Positions 1-9,329 are shown, counted from the first letter of the stretch. The stretch: 64,000 bases of DNA from Planktothrix sp. PCC 11201 (GCF_900009135.1 NZ_LT797710.1:125897-189896); one strand, 5' to 3'. Numbers and translations: made by a program. The notes: a model not told the origin generated them from the letters alone.

Positions 1-32
1 TCCCCTGCTCCCCCTGCCTCCCCCGCTCCCTT

Positions 33-48
33 GTTCGGGAACCCGTAC
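33..48 (+). promoter_or_regulatory. K-box upstream of groESL
   Basis: The sequence GTTCGG-GAAC-CCGTAC fits the cyanobacterial K-box pattern GTTCGG-NNAN-CCNNAC at every fixed position. This element is known from upstream of groESL in cyanobacteria, where it contributes to light and heat regulation together with CIRCE. It lies just upstream of the putative promoter. Confidence 0.7.
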
Positions 49-59
49 AACTTAGACTG

Positions 60-89
60 TTGCAATGGGGAGGCTTTTTTCGGTAAATT
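60..89 (+). promoter_or_regulatory. Putative groESL promoter
   Basis: A sigma-70-like pair TTGCAA (60-65) and TAAATT (84-89) with an 18-bp spacer precedes groES. The predicted start of transcription falls inside the CIRCE operator, so a repressor bound there would block initiation. The boxes are inferred from sequence only. Confidence 0.5.
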
Positions 90-114
90 AGCACTCAGGG
101 ATCGAGAGTGCTAA
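88..114 (+). promoter_or_regulatory. CIRCE operator (HrcA site)
   Basis: TTAGCACTC - 9 nt - GAGTGCTAA is a perfect 9-bp inverted repeat identical to the CIRCE consensus. HrcA repressor binds CIRCE and releases it on heat shock. It overlaps the predicted -10 region and start of transcription of groES-groEL. Confidence 0.95.
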
Positions 115-182
115 TTTGAATTCCTCAAAGGAAATGATCAAGCTCTGATCACCCAATATTTATATAAAGTGGAGGCTAATAA

Positions 183-494
183 ATGGCTGCTGTATCTCTA
201 AGCGTATCAACCGTTAAACCCCTTGGTGAGCGCGTTTTCGTTAAAGTTAGTGCATCTGAAGAAAAAACATCCGGTGGAATTTTACTACCCGATACCGCCA
301 AAGAAAAACCCCAGGTCGGCGAAGTGATCGCCGTTGGCCCTGGCAAACGTAACGACGATGGTTCCCGCTCGGAATTAGAAGTCAGCGTCGGTGACAAAGT
401 TCTCTACTCCAAATACGCGGGCACTGACATCAAACTCGGTACCGAAGAATTTGTTCTGTTGGCCGAAAAAGACATCTTAGCGATCGTCAACTAA
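183..494 (+). CDS. groES: Co-chaperonin GroES
   Basis: This 103-residue protein is the heptameric lid of the GroEL chaperonin and acts in the cytosol, closing the folding chamber in an ATP-dependent cycle. The sequence shows the family start [11 protein letters not shown], the mobile-loop region with [19 protein letters not shown], and the [12 protein letters not shown] segment. The length is normal for cyanobacteria. The ATG is preceded by GGAGG at 171-175, 7 bases upstream. It is the first gene of a groES-groEL operon (116-bp gap to groEL) with K-box and CIRCE upstream, so heat and light regulation is expected. Confidence 0.98.
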   Translation: MAAVSLSVSTVKPLGERVFVKVSASEEKTSGGILLPDTAKEKPQVGEVIAVGPGKRNDDGSRSELEVSVGDKVLYSKYAGTDIKLGTEEFVLLAEKDILAIVN

Positions 495-610
495 TCGGTG
501 TTTTCAACCCTAGATCGTACACCACAAATTTGTTATCCGATCTACAAGGTTAAAACTCCCTCCTTGAGAAATTCATTTCTAATTATCAACCTAAAACCTG
601 AAGACAAAAC

Positions 611-2248
611 ATGGCTAAACGTATTATTTACAACGAAAATGCTCGTCGCGCCCTAGAGCGTGGTATGGATATCCTGGCGGAAGCAGTTGCCGTCACCCTT
701 GGCCCTAAAGGTCGTAACGTCGTATTAGAAAAAAAATTTGGTGCGCCCCAAATCGTGAATGATGGCGTCACCATTGCTAAAGAAATTGAACTAGAAGATA
801 ACATCGAGAATACTGGAGTAGCTTTGATTCGTCAAGCCGCTTCCAAAACCAACGATGCCGCTGGCGACGGAACCACCACTGCAACGGTTTTAGCCCACGC
901 CATGGTTAAAGAAGGTCTGCGGAACGTGGCGGCTGGTGCTAACCCGATTGAACTCAAACGCGGTATTGATAAAGCCACCACCTTTTTAGTCGAAAGAATC
1001 GCCGAACACGCTCGCCAAGTGGAAGATTCCAAAGCGATCGCTCAAGTCGGTTCAATTTCTGCCGGAAACGACGAAGAAGTCGGTAAAATGATTGCTTCGG
1101 CCATGGATAAAGTCGGTAAAGAAGGCGTGATTTCCCTCGAAGAAGGAAAATCCATGACCACCGAATTAGAAATTACCGAAGGGATGCGCTTTGACAAAGG
1201 CTATATTTCCCCCTACTTCGCCACCGATACCGAACGGATGGAAGCAGTTCTGGAAGAACCCTATCTGTTAATTACCGATAAAAAAATCACCTTAGTTCAA
1301 GACTTAGTGCCTGTTCTCGAGCAAGTTGCCCGTTCTGGCCGTCCTTTAGTGATTATCGCTGAAGATATCGAAAAAGAAGCCTTAGCGACCCTGGTGGTTA
1401 ACCGTCTGCGCGGTGTGCTGAATGTGGCTGCCGTTAAAGCTCCTGGGTTTGGCGATCGCCGGAAAGCCATGTTGGAAGATATCGCCGTCTTAACAGGTGG
1501 TCAACTCATCACCGAAGATGCGGGTCTGAAACTGGAAAACGCCAAGCTGGATATGCTGGGTAAAGCCCGTCGGATCACCTTGACCAAAGATAACACCACC
1601 ATCGTTGCCGAAGGTAATGAAGTTGCTGTTAAAAACCGTTGTGAGCAAATTCGCCGTCAAATGGAAGAAACCGAGTCTTCCTACGACAAAGAAAAACTCC
1701 AAGAGCGCTTGGCTAAATTAGCTGGTGGCGTGGCTGTGATCAAAGTGGGTGCAGCTACCGAAACCGAAATGAAAGATCGCAAGCTGCGTCTGGAAGATGC
1801 CATCAACGCCACGAAAGCGGCCGTTGAAGAAGGGATCGTTCCGGGTGGTGGCACAACCTTAGCCCACTTAGCTCCTCAACTGGAAGAATGGGCTAATGCT
1901 AACCTAACCCACGAAGCCTTAACCGGAGCCTTAATTGTGTCCCGGGCCTTGGCTGCGCCCCTGAAACGCATTGCGGAAAACGCTGGCGTTAACGGTGCTG
2001 TGGTCGCCGAACGAGTCAAAGAAAAAGACTTCAACGTTGGTTACAACGCGGCTTCTAACGAATTTGTGGATATGTTTGAAGCGGGGATTGTTGACCCGGC
2101 CAAAGTGACCCGCTCTGCTCTGCAAAACGCCGCTTCTATTGCTGGAATGGTGTTAACAACTGAGTGTATTGTTGCTGACAAACCTGAACCTAAAGACGGC
2201 GCTCCTGCTGGTGCTGGCGCTGGTATGGGTGGCGATTTCGACTACTAA
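611..2248 (+). CDS. groEL: Chaperonin GroEL (GroEL1, operon copy)
   Basis: This 545-residue Hsp60 chaperonin forms the double-ring ATP-driven folding chamber with GroES. Visible signatures are the start [18 protein letters not shown], the nucleotide-binding [13 protein letters not shown] near residue 85, and the C-terminal Gly/Met-rich tail ending GGDFDY. Length is normal. It directly follows groES on the same strand and should share the CIRCE/K-box-controlled transcript. Cyanobacteria usually carry a second, unlinked groEL2; the linkage to groES identifies this as the groEL1 type. A hairpin follows it at 2279. Confidence 0.98.
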   Translation: MAKRIIYNENARRALERGMDILAEAVAVTLGPKGRNVVLEKKFGAPQIVNDGVTIAKEIELEDNIENTGVALIRQAASKTNDAAGDGTTTATVLAHAMVKEGLRNVAAGANPIELKRGIDKATTFLVERIAEHARQVEDSKAIAQVGSISAGNDEEVGKMIASAMDKVGKEGVISLEEGKSMTTELEITEGMRFDKGYISPYFATDTERMEAVLEEPYLLITDKKITLVQDLVPVLEQVARSGRPLVIIAEDIEKEALATLVVNRLRGVLNVAAVKAPGFGDRRKAMLEDIAVLTGGQLITEDAGLKLENAKLDMLGKARRITLTKDNTTIVAEGNEVAVKNRCEQIRRQMEETESSYDKEKLQERLAKLAGGVAVIKVGAATETEMKDRKLRLEDAINATKAAVEEGIVPGGGTTLAHLAPQLEEWANANLTHEALTGALIVSRALAAPLKRIAENAGVNGAVVAERVKEKDFNVGYNAASNEFVDMFEAGIVDPAKVTRSALQNAASIAGMVLTTECIVADKPEPKDGAPAGAGAGMGGDFDY

Positions 2249-2278
2249 GATCCTGATTACTAATTTATAGTTTGATAT

Positions 2279-2304
2279 GGGGTGGCTTTTGTCACCCCTT
2301 ATTT
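2279..2304 (+). terminator. Likely terminator of groESL
   Basis: GGGGTG (2279-2284) pairs with CACCCC (2293-2298) around an 8-nt loop, followed by a T-rich stretch. It lies 30 bp past the groEL stop codon. Confidence 0.6.
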
Positions 2305-2452
2305 ATTGGGGAATAGGGATCACGGATTTAAGAGGATTTCACGGATTTCACGGATTTTAATCTGTCCCCCAATCAAGTCGAGGGCAGGGTTAATCTGCGT
2401 AATCCTCTGAAATCAGTGATAGGTGATGGGGAAGATTGAGATTGTGGTTGTT

Positions 2453-2989
2453 TTAAGTTTTGATGTTCTTAACACTTGATTCTAAGGAAGGTTGGGGAAT
2501 TAGATAAATTAAACCTGAAATTAGGGTTAATCCTACGGTTATCCAGAATAGAATTAAATTGGGTGTTTGCCAAGATAAGGGTAAGGGTGCTATTAGAAAT
2601 GCGATCGCTAAAATTTGACTGACTGTTTTGAGTTTACCCCAAATATTTGCTCCAGAAATTTGAGTTTGATTGACTCTCCATCCGGCAATAGTTAGTTCCC
2701 GGGCTAAGATTAAAAATACTCCCCAAGCTGGAATAGTTTTTAACTCAATTAAGGCGAGTAAGGGCGCGAAAACTAATAATTTATCGACTAAAGGATCGAG
2801 AAATTTTCCTAAATCTGTAACTTGATTTAGTTTTCTCGCTAAATATCCATCTAACCAATCGGTACTGGCTACAATTAAAAAAATTCCTAAACAAATCCAA
2901 CGATTAGTAATAGTTGGATCATGTAAATAATAGAGTATAAATGGGATTCCGAACAAACGAGAAATAGTAATCCAATTCGGTAAATTCAT
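2453..2989 (-). CDS. pgsA: CDP-diacylglycerol-glycerol-3-phosphate 3-phosphatidyltransferase
   Basis: This is a 178-residue integral membrane enzyme that joins CDP-diacylglycerol and glycerol-3-phosphate to phosphatidylglycerol phosphate, the committed step of phosphatidylglycerol synthesis. PG is essential for photosystem II in cyanobacteria. The CDP-alcohol phosphotransferase motif D-G-x2-A-R-x8-G-x3-D-x3-D is complete (D47, G48, A51, R52, G61, D65, D69). About four to five hydrophobic segments are present. Length fits the family. The next gene upstream on this strand (3048-4850) ends about 60 bp away, in a short repeat. Confidence 0.93.
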   Translation of the reverse strand: MNLPNWITISRLFGIPFILYYLHDPTITNRWICLGIFLIVASTDWLDGYLARKLNQVTDLGKFLDPLVDKLLVFAPLLALIELKTIPAWGVFLILARELTIAGWRVNQTQISGANIWGKLKTVSQILAIAFLIAPLPLSWQTPNLILFWITVGLTLISGLIYLIPQPSLESSVKNIKT

Positions 2990-3028
2990 AAATTAGTAAT
3001 CAGTTTTCGGTTATTATATTATCTTATT

Positions 3029-3085
3029 AGATCCCCCCAAATCCCCCTTAATAAGGGGGACTTTGAACTCTAATTCCCCCCTTAA
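3029..3085. repeat. Dispersed palindromic repeat (AGATCCCCC family)
   Basis: The C/G-run repeat beginning AGATCCCCCC and containing CCCCCTTAATAAGGGGG is closely matched by a copy at 26542-26619. It runs into the 3' end of the neighbouring minus-strand gene: the last residues of that protein (GGIRVQSPPY) and its stop codon are encoded by the repeat. Confidence 0.7.
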
Positions 3086-4850
3086 ACTGATAACTGCTAA
3101 CTGATGACTGATAACTGATTAAGGGTTCTTCCCAATTTTGTAGGGAATTTAGACTTAATTGTGCTAAATATTTTCGGGTCAGGTCGGCGCGGTCTAAACT
3201 GATAAAATAATTATTATCCACATCTTGATAGAATAATGATCCTTCAAGTAACCCTTGATAATCAGGATGATTTTGAGATTCTACCGTTAACCAAATCGCA
3301 TCAGTAGGTGAAGGAATGAAACCCGAGGGTAATTTTCCATTGAGAATAGCCAGAATTCGATCTGAAACAGAACGGGTATTCACCCCACGATTTTCTAAGA
3401 GTTGATAAACCTCTGATAAAGATAAAGGTTGTTCTTTAAAAACTCGCAGTAGTTCCGCTAAAAGAAAATAATCACTGTATTGATGTCGAGACATATCCAA
3501 GACTTGAAAATAAAGGGGTAATACAGCTAAACCCCAAGCCAAGCGACTACAATGGGAATAATTATTATCACTATTATATTGATCGTGAGGACTATCTTGG
3601 GTAATTAACGCATTGGGTAATTTTTGGCGTAGCCAACGGCTAAAGGTCGGCCAAGTTCCATTTCCTCCCGTACAAATGGCCTGAGTAATTCTAATCGGAG
3701 AAATTCCATTATGACTGAAAAGATGGTTGAGTTCTCGATTTAACTGTTGGATAAAGGGAATAAAAATCTTTTGTTCTAAATCTCGTTGGGAAACTTCCCA
3801 AGAATAATTATTTAATGTTAGGGTATAGCGATCGCTTTGTTGCAGTTCAAATTTTAAAGTTTCTGCAATTTCTAATAATTTTAATCCTGTAGAATCACTC
3901 TGTAAAATTTGTTGTAAACGATAACGTTTGGCTAAATCAGGATGTCCAGGTTCAGGAAATTCCACATTTGGAATATTATTAAATGTGGGGAAGGGTGAAC
4001 CCTCTGGCTGAATCAAAAGTTGAGTAATGATATCCTGATTTAAGGCATCTCCAGCATAGGCCAAATGATGACAAACCACTTGGGAAGCCACAAATTCAGT
4101 TAAATCCTGGGGAAGTTGGACTACGGCTATTTCCGTGGTTGTAGCGCCGATATTAATAATTAAAATTGTGCCATTGGGATCGGGGGGATGGAGATAGAAT
4201 TGATAGAGTAAAGTGGCGATCGCATCCTCAATAATAAAAATTTGTTCAGGACGTTTGATGATTCCTGCTGCTAATACGGCTTCCCTCAGATTGAAACGAT
4301 AGGCTTCTGTCGAGGCCGTGGAACAGCCTAAAACCACCCCGTCTAAACAATTTAACGCCTGCTGAAATTCGACCGTATCGAGTCCCACTGCACCCACAGT
4401 ATAAAAATTAGGTAAAGCCATGATGGGGGAAATTTCCCGGTTGGGCTGCTTTAATGGGGAAATTCTGCGACCGGACAACACTCGATGGGGATGCAACGTA
4501 GATAATAACGCTGTCCACGCTTCTCGAAACCCCCCCAAGGGGAGGGACTGTTGTTCTGACCACTGAATCATGGGAAGCCCCGTTAACTCGGGAGAATTAA
4601 CTGAATGATAGGGAATTCCCAGGTTTAATAAGGATTTAAACCGTTGTATCAGGCCTTGAGTGGTTTCTTCCTGGGGATCTAAATAGTAAATTGACGCCGC
4701 TAGCCGAAAGGTAAAGGGAAGATCCTCGATTCCAGAGAGTTCTGTCTGTTCCGCTTGCCAATAAATCGGATAAACTTTTTGGGTTTCGCTCTGTAACAAA
4801 GCGGCGGATATTCCCGTTGTTCCTAAGTCAACTCCTAAATACCATTTCAT
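3048..4850 (-). CDS. Hsp70-like actin-fold ATPase protein
   Basis: This 600-residue protein carries the phosphate-1 motif of Hsp70/actin-fold ATPases at the extreme N-terminus (LGVDLGTTGISAALL, residues 5-19), a phosphate-2-like segment (ILIINIGATTTEIAVV, about residue 229) and an adenosine-type motif (ICTGGNGTWPTFSRWL, about residue 398). The usual DnaK substrate-binding domain is not recognisable; the C-terminal 150 residues are unassigned. It lies 44 bp downstream of the acidic coiled-coil gene and probably shares its transcript. The final residues are encoded by a dispersed repeat, so the native C-terminus may have been replaced. The function is unknown; this is a DnaK-like protein, not DnaK itself. 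Confidence 0.7.
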   Translation of the reverse strand: MKWYLGVDLGTTGISAALLQSETQKVYPIYWQAEQTELSGIEDLPFTFRLAASIYYLDPQEETTQGLIQRFKSLLNLGIPYHSVNSPELTGLPMIQWSEQQSLPLGGFREAWTALLSTLHPHRVLSGRRISPLKQPNREISPIMALPNFYTVGAVGLDTVEFQQALNCLDGVVLGCSTASTEAYRFNLREAVLAAGIIKRPEQIFIIEDAIATLLYQFYLHPPDPNGTILIINIGATTTEIAVVQLPQDLTEFVASQVVCHHLAYAGDALNQDIITQLLIQPEGSPFPTFNNIPNVEFPEPGHPDLAKRYRLQQILQSDSTGLKLLEIAETLKFELQQSDRYTLTLNNYSWEVSQRDLEQKIFIPFIQQLNRELNHLFSHNGISPIRITQAICTGGNGTWPTFSRWLRQKLPNALITQDSPHDQYNSDNNYSHCSRLAWGLAVLPLYFQVLDMSRHQYSDYFLLAELLRVFKEQPLSLSEVYQLLENRGVNTRSVSDRILAILNGKLPSGFIPSPTDAIWLTVESQNHPDYQGLLEGSLFYQDVDNNYFISLDRADLTRKYLAQLSLNSLQNWEEPLISYQSSVSSYQFKGGIRVQSPPY

Positions 4851-4851
4851 A

Positions 4852-4900
4852 ATCAGTTATCAGTCATCAGTTATCAGTCATCAGTTATTAGTCATCAGTT
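4852..4900. repeat. Heptanucleotide repeat (CAGTTAT/CAGTCAT)
   Basis: Period-7 degenerate repeats alternating CAGTTAT and CAGTCAT fill the short gap between the two minus-strand genes. This is the short tandem repeat class common in filamentous cyanobacteria; related tracts are at 30495-30575, 37570-37665 and 37730-37845. Confidence 0.8.
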
Positions 4901-7321
4901 TTTAAAAAACTCCTGACTCAAGGCTTCAAGACTGAGGGAATCCTCCTCTTGTTCGATGTCCAAATTTAAGTTTTTTTCATCTGCCAGGTTCAAACTGTTG
5001 AAAATATCATCTAAAGTTAAATCTGATAATCCTTGATTTGATGCAACATTTTGCTTTTCTGCTGCTGGTTTATTTAGGGATTCAACGGAAATAGAGGGAA
5101 CTGATTGAGCCGAACTAGGTTCCATCCCAATATCTCTAAATAAATCTTCAAAAGTAATTAGTTCATCAGCCTGAGATACTTTTAAGGTCGTTTTTGCTGA
5201 TAATTTTTGAGGAGTAACTTCAGGTTGAGAATAGGCTGATTTTACGCGAGTTGGTTTAGAAACTGGACTGGCTTCAGGTTGTTCTAAATTAAATAGATCT
5301 GCCTCTAAATGTTCTAAAGTATTGCGATCAATTAATAAACGGGAATCGACTTGTTCGCTATCCTCCTCCAAATCTAGGGGCAGTAAATTTTCATCCGGGG
5401 AAGCTTGAATATAAGCATCCTTTTCTAAACTAAATGTTTGGCTGTCAATCTGACCAGGAGGGGATGCCATAGGACTGACTATTCCCGTAAGTTCTTGCTG
5501 GGTTCTGGCCGAGACTACACCGGAATTCGGGGGGGAAACCTCCTCAAAGGTGAGTTCTTCAAAAACATCACTTAAATCTGCCAGGGTTTCCTCGAAGGGA
5601 TTCGGTGCAGAAGTGAAAGAGGAATCCGTGATTTCATCAGTCAGAGGAGACACTAACTCAACTCTTGGTGTAAATAAGTTCTCAGACTCTAAGGATATAG
5701 GATCGATGGCATCTGCGGTTAAGGAGAAATCAGATTCTATCGGAAAATTTTGCTCCGGTTGACTGAATATATCCAAATTATTTAAGCTCAAGAAATCAGC
5801 CGTTGCCTCCAGGGATTCGGTGTGAATATTTTCCGATTCTCTGGCTGTGATTTTCGGTGTTGACCCATCCCCAAATAAATCTTCGATGTCTAAATGGATT
5901 TCTGATTCATTCTCGACCCCTGAAGAACTTGCAACATCGGTTTCCTCGTCGAGCAATAGGGTTTCTATGTCCTCAGAAACATCATCCTCATCCAGTACCT
6001 GAATGACATCAAAATCATCCTCAAATAAATCATTATTTTGTGTTTGAGGCGTCACAGTCACAACTGGGGATTCTGCCTCCGGCGCCAGATCAAACAAACT
6101 TTCTAATTCTGAATCGGCATCGGGGAGAGACTGTTCTACCATCGACTCATCCCAATCCAGAGAAAGAGACCTTTCTGGTGTTTTATCTAACCCATCCTCG
6201 ATAGGGGGAGTAGATAATCCCTCGATGGTCTCAAACGCCACCTCGAATTCATCTTCATCGGTGATTTTTAGCTGTTCTTCGTCATCTTCATCAATATCAT
6301 GATCAGAAGTAACAGTGGGAGTCGATTGTCTAGGAACTTCTGCCCCCGCATAGGGAAAGAGTCCCTCAAAAGCGGAGGAGAAATTCTGGGGTAGAGAAAC
6401 CACGGACGGAGGAGAAGGTAAATTACCAGTGTTGGAGGGGGTTTCCGATTCAGTTAATTGTAGTGAAGATTGTAAATAGGAAGACGTTTCTTGACCTACC
6501 TGTTGGGCTAATTGGTTGACTAAGGTGGTAAACATGACCTCCCCCTGTTTCCCCAAACTGTGCATCCTTTCTAGGCTTTGGGAAAGGGAATCAGAATAGG
6601 TTTGTAGGTTTCGTTGCAAGGCTTCAAAAATCACACTTAGACTGGAATCGAGAGTCATCAATAAATGATCAGATTGCGCTTGTAACTGTCGCATCTGTTC
6701 CAGGCGTTGGGCTGGAGTCAGACGGTCGAGAGCAGTTTGGGGTCTGTCCACGGCTTCAGAAACCAGGGCCGGGAGTGAGTTAGATTCAGTTAATAACACC
6801 GAATCTAAAAATCGGGTTTCAATATGGTTCAGGGTTTCAGTCACATTATGAATCAGACTGTCCTGTAATCGAGTCATGAACTCTTGCAGAAATTCACGAC
6901 TGAGTTGTTGTTGATAGGGTTGAGGCGGGACTTGTCCGATGGCTTGGGCTTTGCGGGCTTCTAATTGTTGAATTTCCTGGATTAAATTACGTTGTTCGGT
7001 ACGCAAACGATCAATCTCATCCTGAAGGGGTTGAGTCAAATTAGTCCGCAAATAAATCATTTCCCGTCGGATTGCCTGCCACAGAGGTTCTCGCGTTCCG
7101 TGGGATATAGAGGGTTGATGATTCTCCAGGGTAACACCGAGAGCCTCCTCGTCCACCTGTTCCTGAAGAAAGACCAAATACCTGCGGACACGCTCTAGGA
7201 CTTGACGGGAGCGTGTGACAGTTTCGCCAAAAACGACCCAAGGCAAACGTAAGCTGGGCTGACTAAGAACCTCGTCAATTTCGGTGATGAGTGCTTGAAT
7301 CTGACCTTTCTGAACATTCAA
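4895..7321 (-). CDS. Large acidic coiled-coil protein, function unknown
   Basis: I do not recognise a named family in this 808-residue protein. Residues 1-300 are helix-rich and charged, with a coiled-coil-like stretch (EIDRLRTEQRNLIQEIQQLE, about residue 103) and further heptad-like helices to about 280. From about residue 320 to the end the chain is very acidic and Ser/Pro-rich, probably disordered, with repeated short motifs such as LEDLF, FEDLFRDIG and LDDIFNSLNL. No signal peptide or membrane segment is visible. It is followed 44 bp later by the Hsp70-like gene. A scaffold or partner for that ATPase is an inference from the operon only. Confidence 0.6.
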   Translation of the reverse strand: MNVQKGQIQALITEIDEVLSQPSLRLPWVVFGETVTRSRQVLERVRRYLVFLQEQVDEEALGVTLENHQPSISHGTREPLWQAIRREMIYLRTNLTQPLQDEIDRLRTEQRNLIQEIQQLEARKAQAIGQVPPQPYQQQLSREFLQEFMTRLQDSLIHNVTETLNHIETRFLDSVLLTESNSLPALVSEAVDRPQTALDRLTPAQRLEQMRQLQAQSDHLLMTLDSSLSVIFEALQRNLQTYSDSLSQSLERMHSLGKQGEVMFTTLVNQLAQQVGQETSSYLQSSLQLTESETPSNTGNLPSPPSVVSLPQNFSSAFEGLFPYAGAEVPRQSTPTVTSDHDIDEDDEEQLKITDEDEFEVAFETIEGLSTPPIEDGLDKTPERSLSLDWDESMVEQSLPDADSELESLFDLAPEAESPVVTVTPQTQNNDLFEDDFDVIQVLDEDDVSEDIETLLLDEETDVASSSGVENESEIHLDIEDLFGDGSTPKITARESENIHTESLEATADFLSLNNLDIFSQPEQNFPIESDFSLTADAIDPISLESENLFTPRVELVSPLTDEITDSSFTSAPNPFEETLADLSDVFEELTFEEVSPPNSGVVSARTQQELTGIVSPMASPPGQIDSQTFSLEKDAYIQASPDENLLPLDLEEDSEQVDSRLLIDRNTLEHLEADLFNLEQPEASPVSKPTRVKSAYSQPEVTPQKLSAKTTLKVSQADELITFEDLFRDIGMEPSSAQSVPSISVESLNKPAAEKQNVASNQGLSDLTLDDIFNSLNLADEKNLNLDIEQEEDSLSLEALSQEFFKN

Positions 7322-7741
7322 GGCTGAACCCCCTCAATAATCTTTCTGTTAATGGGACTCCATAATTGCTTAATCTCAAGGATTCCCTTGATTAAAGCAG
7401 TTGTGATCTACATAATATGTTAGGCTTGGCACGAAGCACTCAAGCAGCTAACTTGAGATTTGGGATTTATTGGCTAATCACCCACCGGAGGCAATACGGT
7501 TAAAAACTAAACCAGTTTAACTTTTTTATGTCCTGATAGCTCTAAAATATAAAATTGCCTAGTAATTTTTGATTCGGTGTTGTAATTGACACCAGGCAGA
7601 ATCTGAGTTAACAATGATCGGGAAATTTTAGGGTAATTGACCAATAAAGAATGCCAATTCTGCTTTCGGTGCAATTGACTGAAAATCCAATCTCTTGATT
7701 AGCTACTGCTCAATACGAATTTATAATTTTATCACAGCCTC
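7322..7741. other. Intergenic region between divergent genes, no gene seen
   Basis: These 420 bp separate the divergent acidic-protein gene and crp-like gene. I see no ORF or RNA gene. A TATAAT at 7722-7727 is the only good promoter box, and it lies unusually close to the ATG at 7742. A small TAAAC/GTTTA hairpin with a following T-run occurs around 7505-7530. Confidence 0.4.
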
Positions 7742-8452
7742 ATGGAAGATCGGTATTTCTCCCGTGACAATCACTCTGATATTCACAAGATGATCTGCTC
7801 AACGCCTTTCTTTCAAGGCTTGCCACCGGATGCGGCGGATAAAGCAACCTCTCATATTGTGGGTCGAAACCATCCAGCTAACCAAGTGATTTTATTAGAA
7901 AATGACTGGGGAAGCTCCGTTTATTTTATTCTGGACGGTTGGGTCAAAATTCGTACCTATAATTTGGATGGGAAAGAAGTAACGCTGAATATTTTGGGTA
8001 AGGGTGAACTATTTGGAGAAATGGCAGCACTTGATGAAGTCCCCCGCTCCACCGATGTTATTACATTAGCACCGACCTTAATTGGGAATATGCCCGCTCA
8101 GGATTTTGTGGAGTTGATTACCACCGAACCCAAGGCGGGAATGCGACTGGCTCAATTGATGGGCCGGCGTTTACGCCAGGTGAATCGACGTCTGAGATTG
8201 CGCGAATCTGATAGTACCTCCCGGGTGGCTGATATTCTCCTATTTCTGGCGGAAGGCCAAGGTACAACTTCAGATCAAGGAGGAACACAAATTCCGAATC
8301 TTCCCCATCGGGAGTTAAGTGGTTTGAGTGGTCTAGCCAGGGAAACCGTAACTCGGGTGCTCAGTAAGTTAGAGAAAAAAGGATTAATTCATCGGGAACG
8401 GGATATTTTGAGTATTCCCGATGTTCATGCCCTAGAACGGATATTAGTCTGA
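7742..8452 (+). CDS. CRP/FNR-family transcription regulator (SyCRP1-like)
   Basis: This 236-residue regulator has an N-terminal cyclic-nucleotide-binding barrel (about 20-135) and a C-terminal winged helix (about 165-230; recognition helix in SGLARETVTRVLSKLEKKG). The phosphate-binding cassette reads GELFGEMAALDEVPRSTDV. The Glu and the Arg-Ser/Thr pair match those that contact cAMP in E. coli CRP, so real cAMP binding is plausible, as known for SyCRP1. It is not NtcA, whose cassette and recognition helix differ. The last 11 codons and stop lie in an 86-bp sequence that is perfectly duplicated just downstream. Confidence 0.82.
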   Translation: MEDRYFSRDNHSDIHKMICSTPFFQGLPPDAADKATSHIVGRNHPANQVILLENDWGSSVYFILDGWVKIRTYNLDGKEVTLNILGKGELFGEMAALDEVPRSTDVITLAPTLIGNMPAQDFVELITTEPKAGMRLAQLMGRRLRQVNRRLRLRESDSTSRVADILLFLAEGQGTTSDQGGTQIPNLPHRELSGLSGLARETVTRVLSKLEKKGLIHRERDILSIPDVHALERILV

Positions 8453-8592
8453 ATGGTACTATTGCCCATTGCCCATTGCCCATTCCCTATTAAATGAGTG
8501 ATCCTTATGTTCATGCCCTAGAACGGATATTAGTCTGAATGGTACTATTGCCCATTGCCCATTGCCCATTCCCTATTAAATGAGTGATCCTT
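8421..8592. repeat. Perfect 86-bp tandem duplication
   Basis: Copy 1 (8421-8506) and copy 2 (8507-8592) are identical. Each holds the last codons of the CRP-like gene, its TGA, a TTGCCCA-type heptamer tract and the first codons of the next gene. Copy 1 therefore contains an extra ATG (8494) that reads MSDP and then the CRP tail YVHALERILV to a stop, a 14-residue chimeric mini-ORF. Confidence 0.97.
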
Positions 8593-9329
8593 CTCCATTA
8601 AGTTCCTCTGTTAACCCCCGTGAATCTGAAACTCAGGAATGGGTATCGGTTGATGCAGATATCCCCGGCTCTGAACCTTCGGATCATCTGGCTAAACTAT
8701 CTGCTTCCCATCGAAACTCCCTGATTTTAGTAGAAACGGCCTTTCTGGCCAGTGCCGCCAGTTTGATTTGGTTTGTTAATTATTATTTTCCCATGGGGCC
8801 AGTGCTGCGACTGTTTTTCGCTTTGCCTATGGCTTTATTATATTTACGATGGGGAAAACGGGCTGCGGTTATGGGGGCCGTGGCTTCATTTTTATTATTA
8901 TCGGTATTAATGGGGCCAACTCGCAGTATTGTGTTTTTAATTCCTTATGGTTGGTTAGGGGTGGTTTTGGGGGGAATGTGGAAACGCAAATCTCCTTGGT
9001 GGATGTCCATTGGGACGGGTTCTTTGATTGTTGCTATTGGTTTTTTCTTTAAATATTGGTTACTTTCAATTCTACTGGGACGGAATTTGTGGGCCTACGC
9101 TACGATCCAAATTACTGCGGTGGCGGACTGGATTTTTATTAAGTTGGGGATTTTAGCTCAACCCAGTCTAATGTTGGTTCAGGTGCTGGCTGTTCTGATG
9201 ATTTTAATTAATAGTATTGTCTATTTATTTGTGGTTCATCTAGTCTCGTTATTATTATTAGATCGTCTCAATAGTCCCATTCCTCGACCTCCTAAATGGG
9301 TACAAATTTTATTAGATTACGACGTTTAA
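8580..9329 (+). CDS. DUF2232-type polytopic membrane protein
   Basis: This 249-residue protein has a polar N-terminus (about 45 residues) and then seven or so hydrophobic segments (AFLASAASLIWFV, LRLFFALPMALLYL, AVASFLLLSVLMG, and so on to residue 230). It resembles the DUF2232 family of cyanobacteria and firmicutes, whose function is unsettled. The gene ends exactly where the CobT-like gene starts (TAA then ATG with no gap), so the two are translationally linked. Its start codon lies in the second copy of an 86-bp tandem duplication, so its leader differs from the ancestral one. Confidence 0.7.
   Translation: MSDPSPLSSSVNPRESETQEWVSVDADIPGSEPSDHLAKLSASHRNSLILVETAFLASAASLIWFVNYYFPMGPVLRLFFALPMALLYLRWGKRAAVMGAVASFLLLSVLMGPTRSIVFLIPYGWLGVVLGGMWKRKSPWWMSIGTGSLIVAIGFFFKYWLLSILLGRNLWAYATIQITAVADWIFIKLGILAQPSLMLVQVLAVLMILINSIVYLFVVHLVSLLLLDRLNSPIPRPPKWVQILLDYDV

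Noticed and set aside
7742-8452. NtcA nitrogen regulator
   Set aside because: The sequence lacks the NtcA recognition-helix and effector-domain sequence and has a cAMP-type phosphate cassette (GEMAALDEVPRST).
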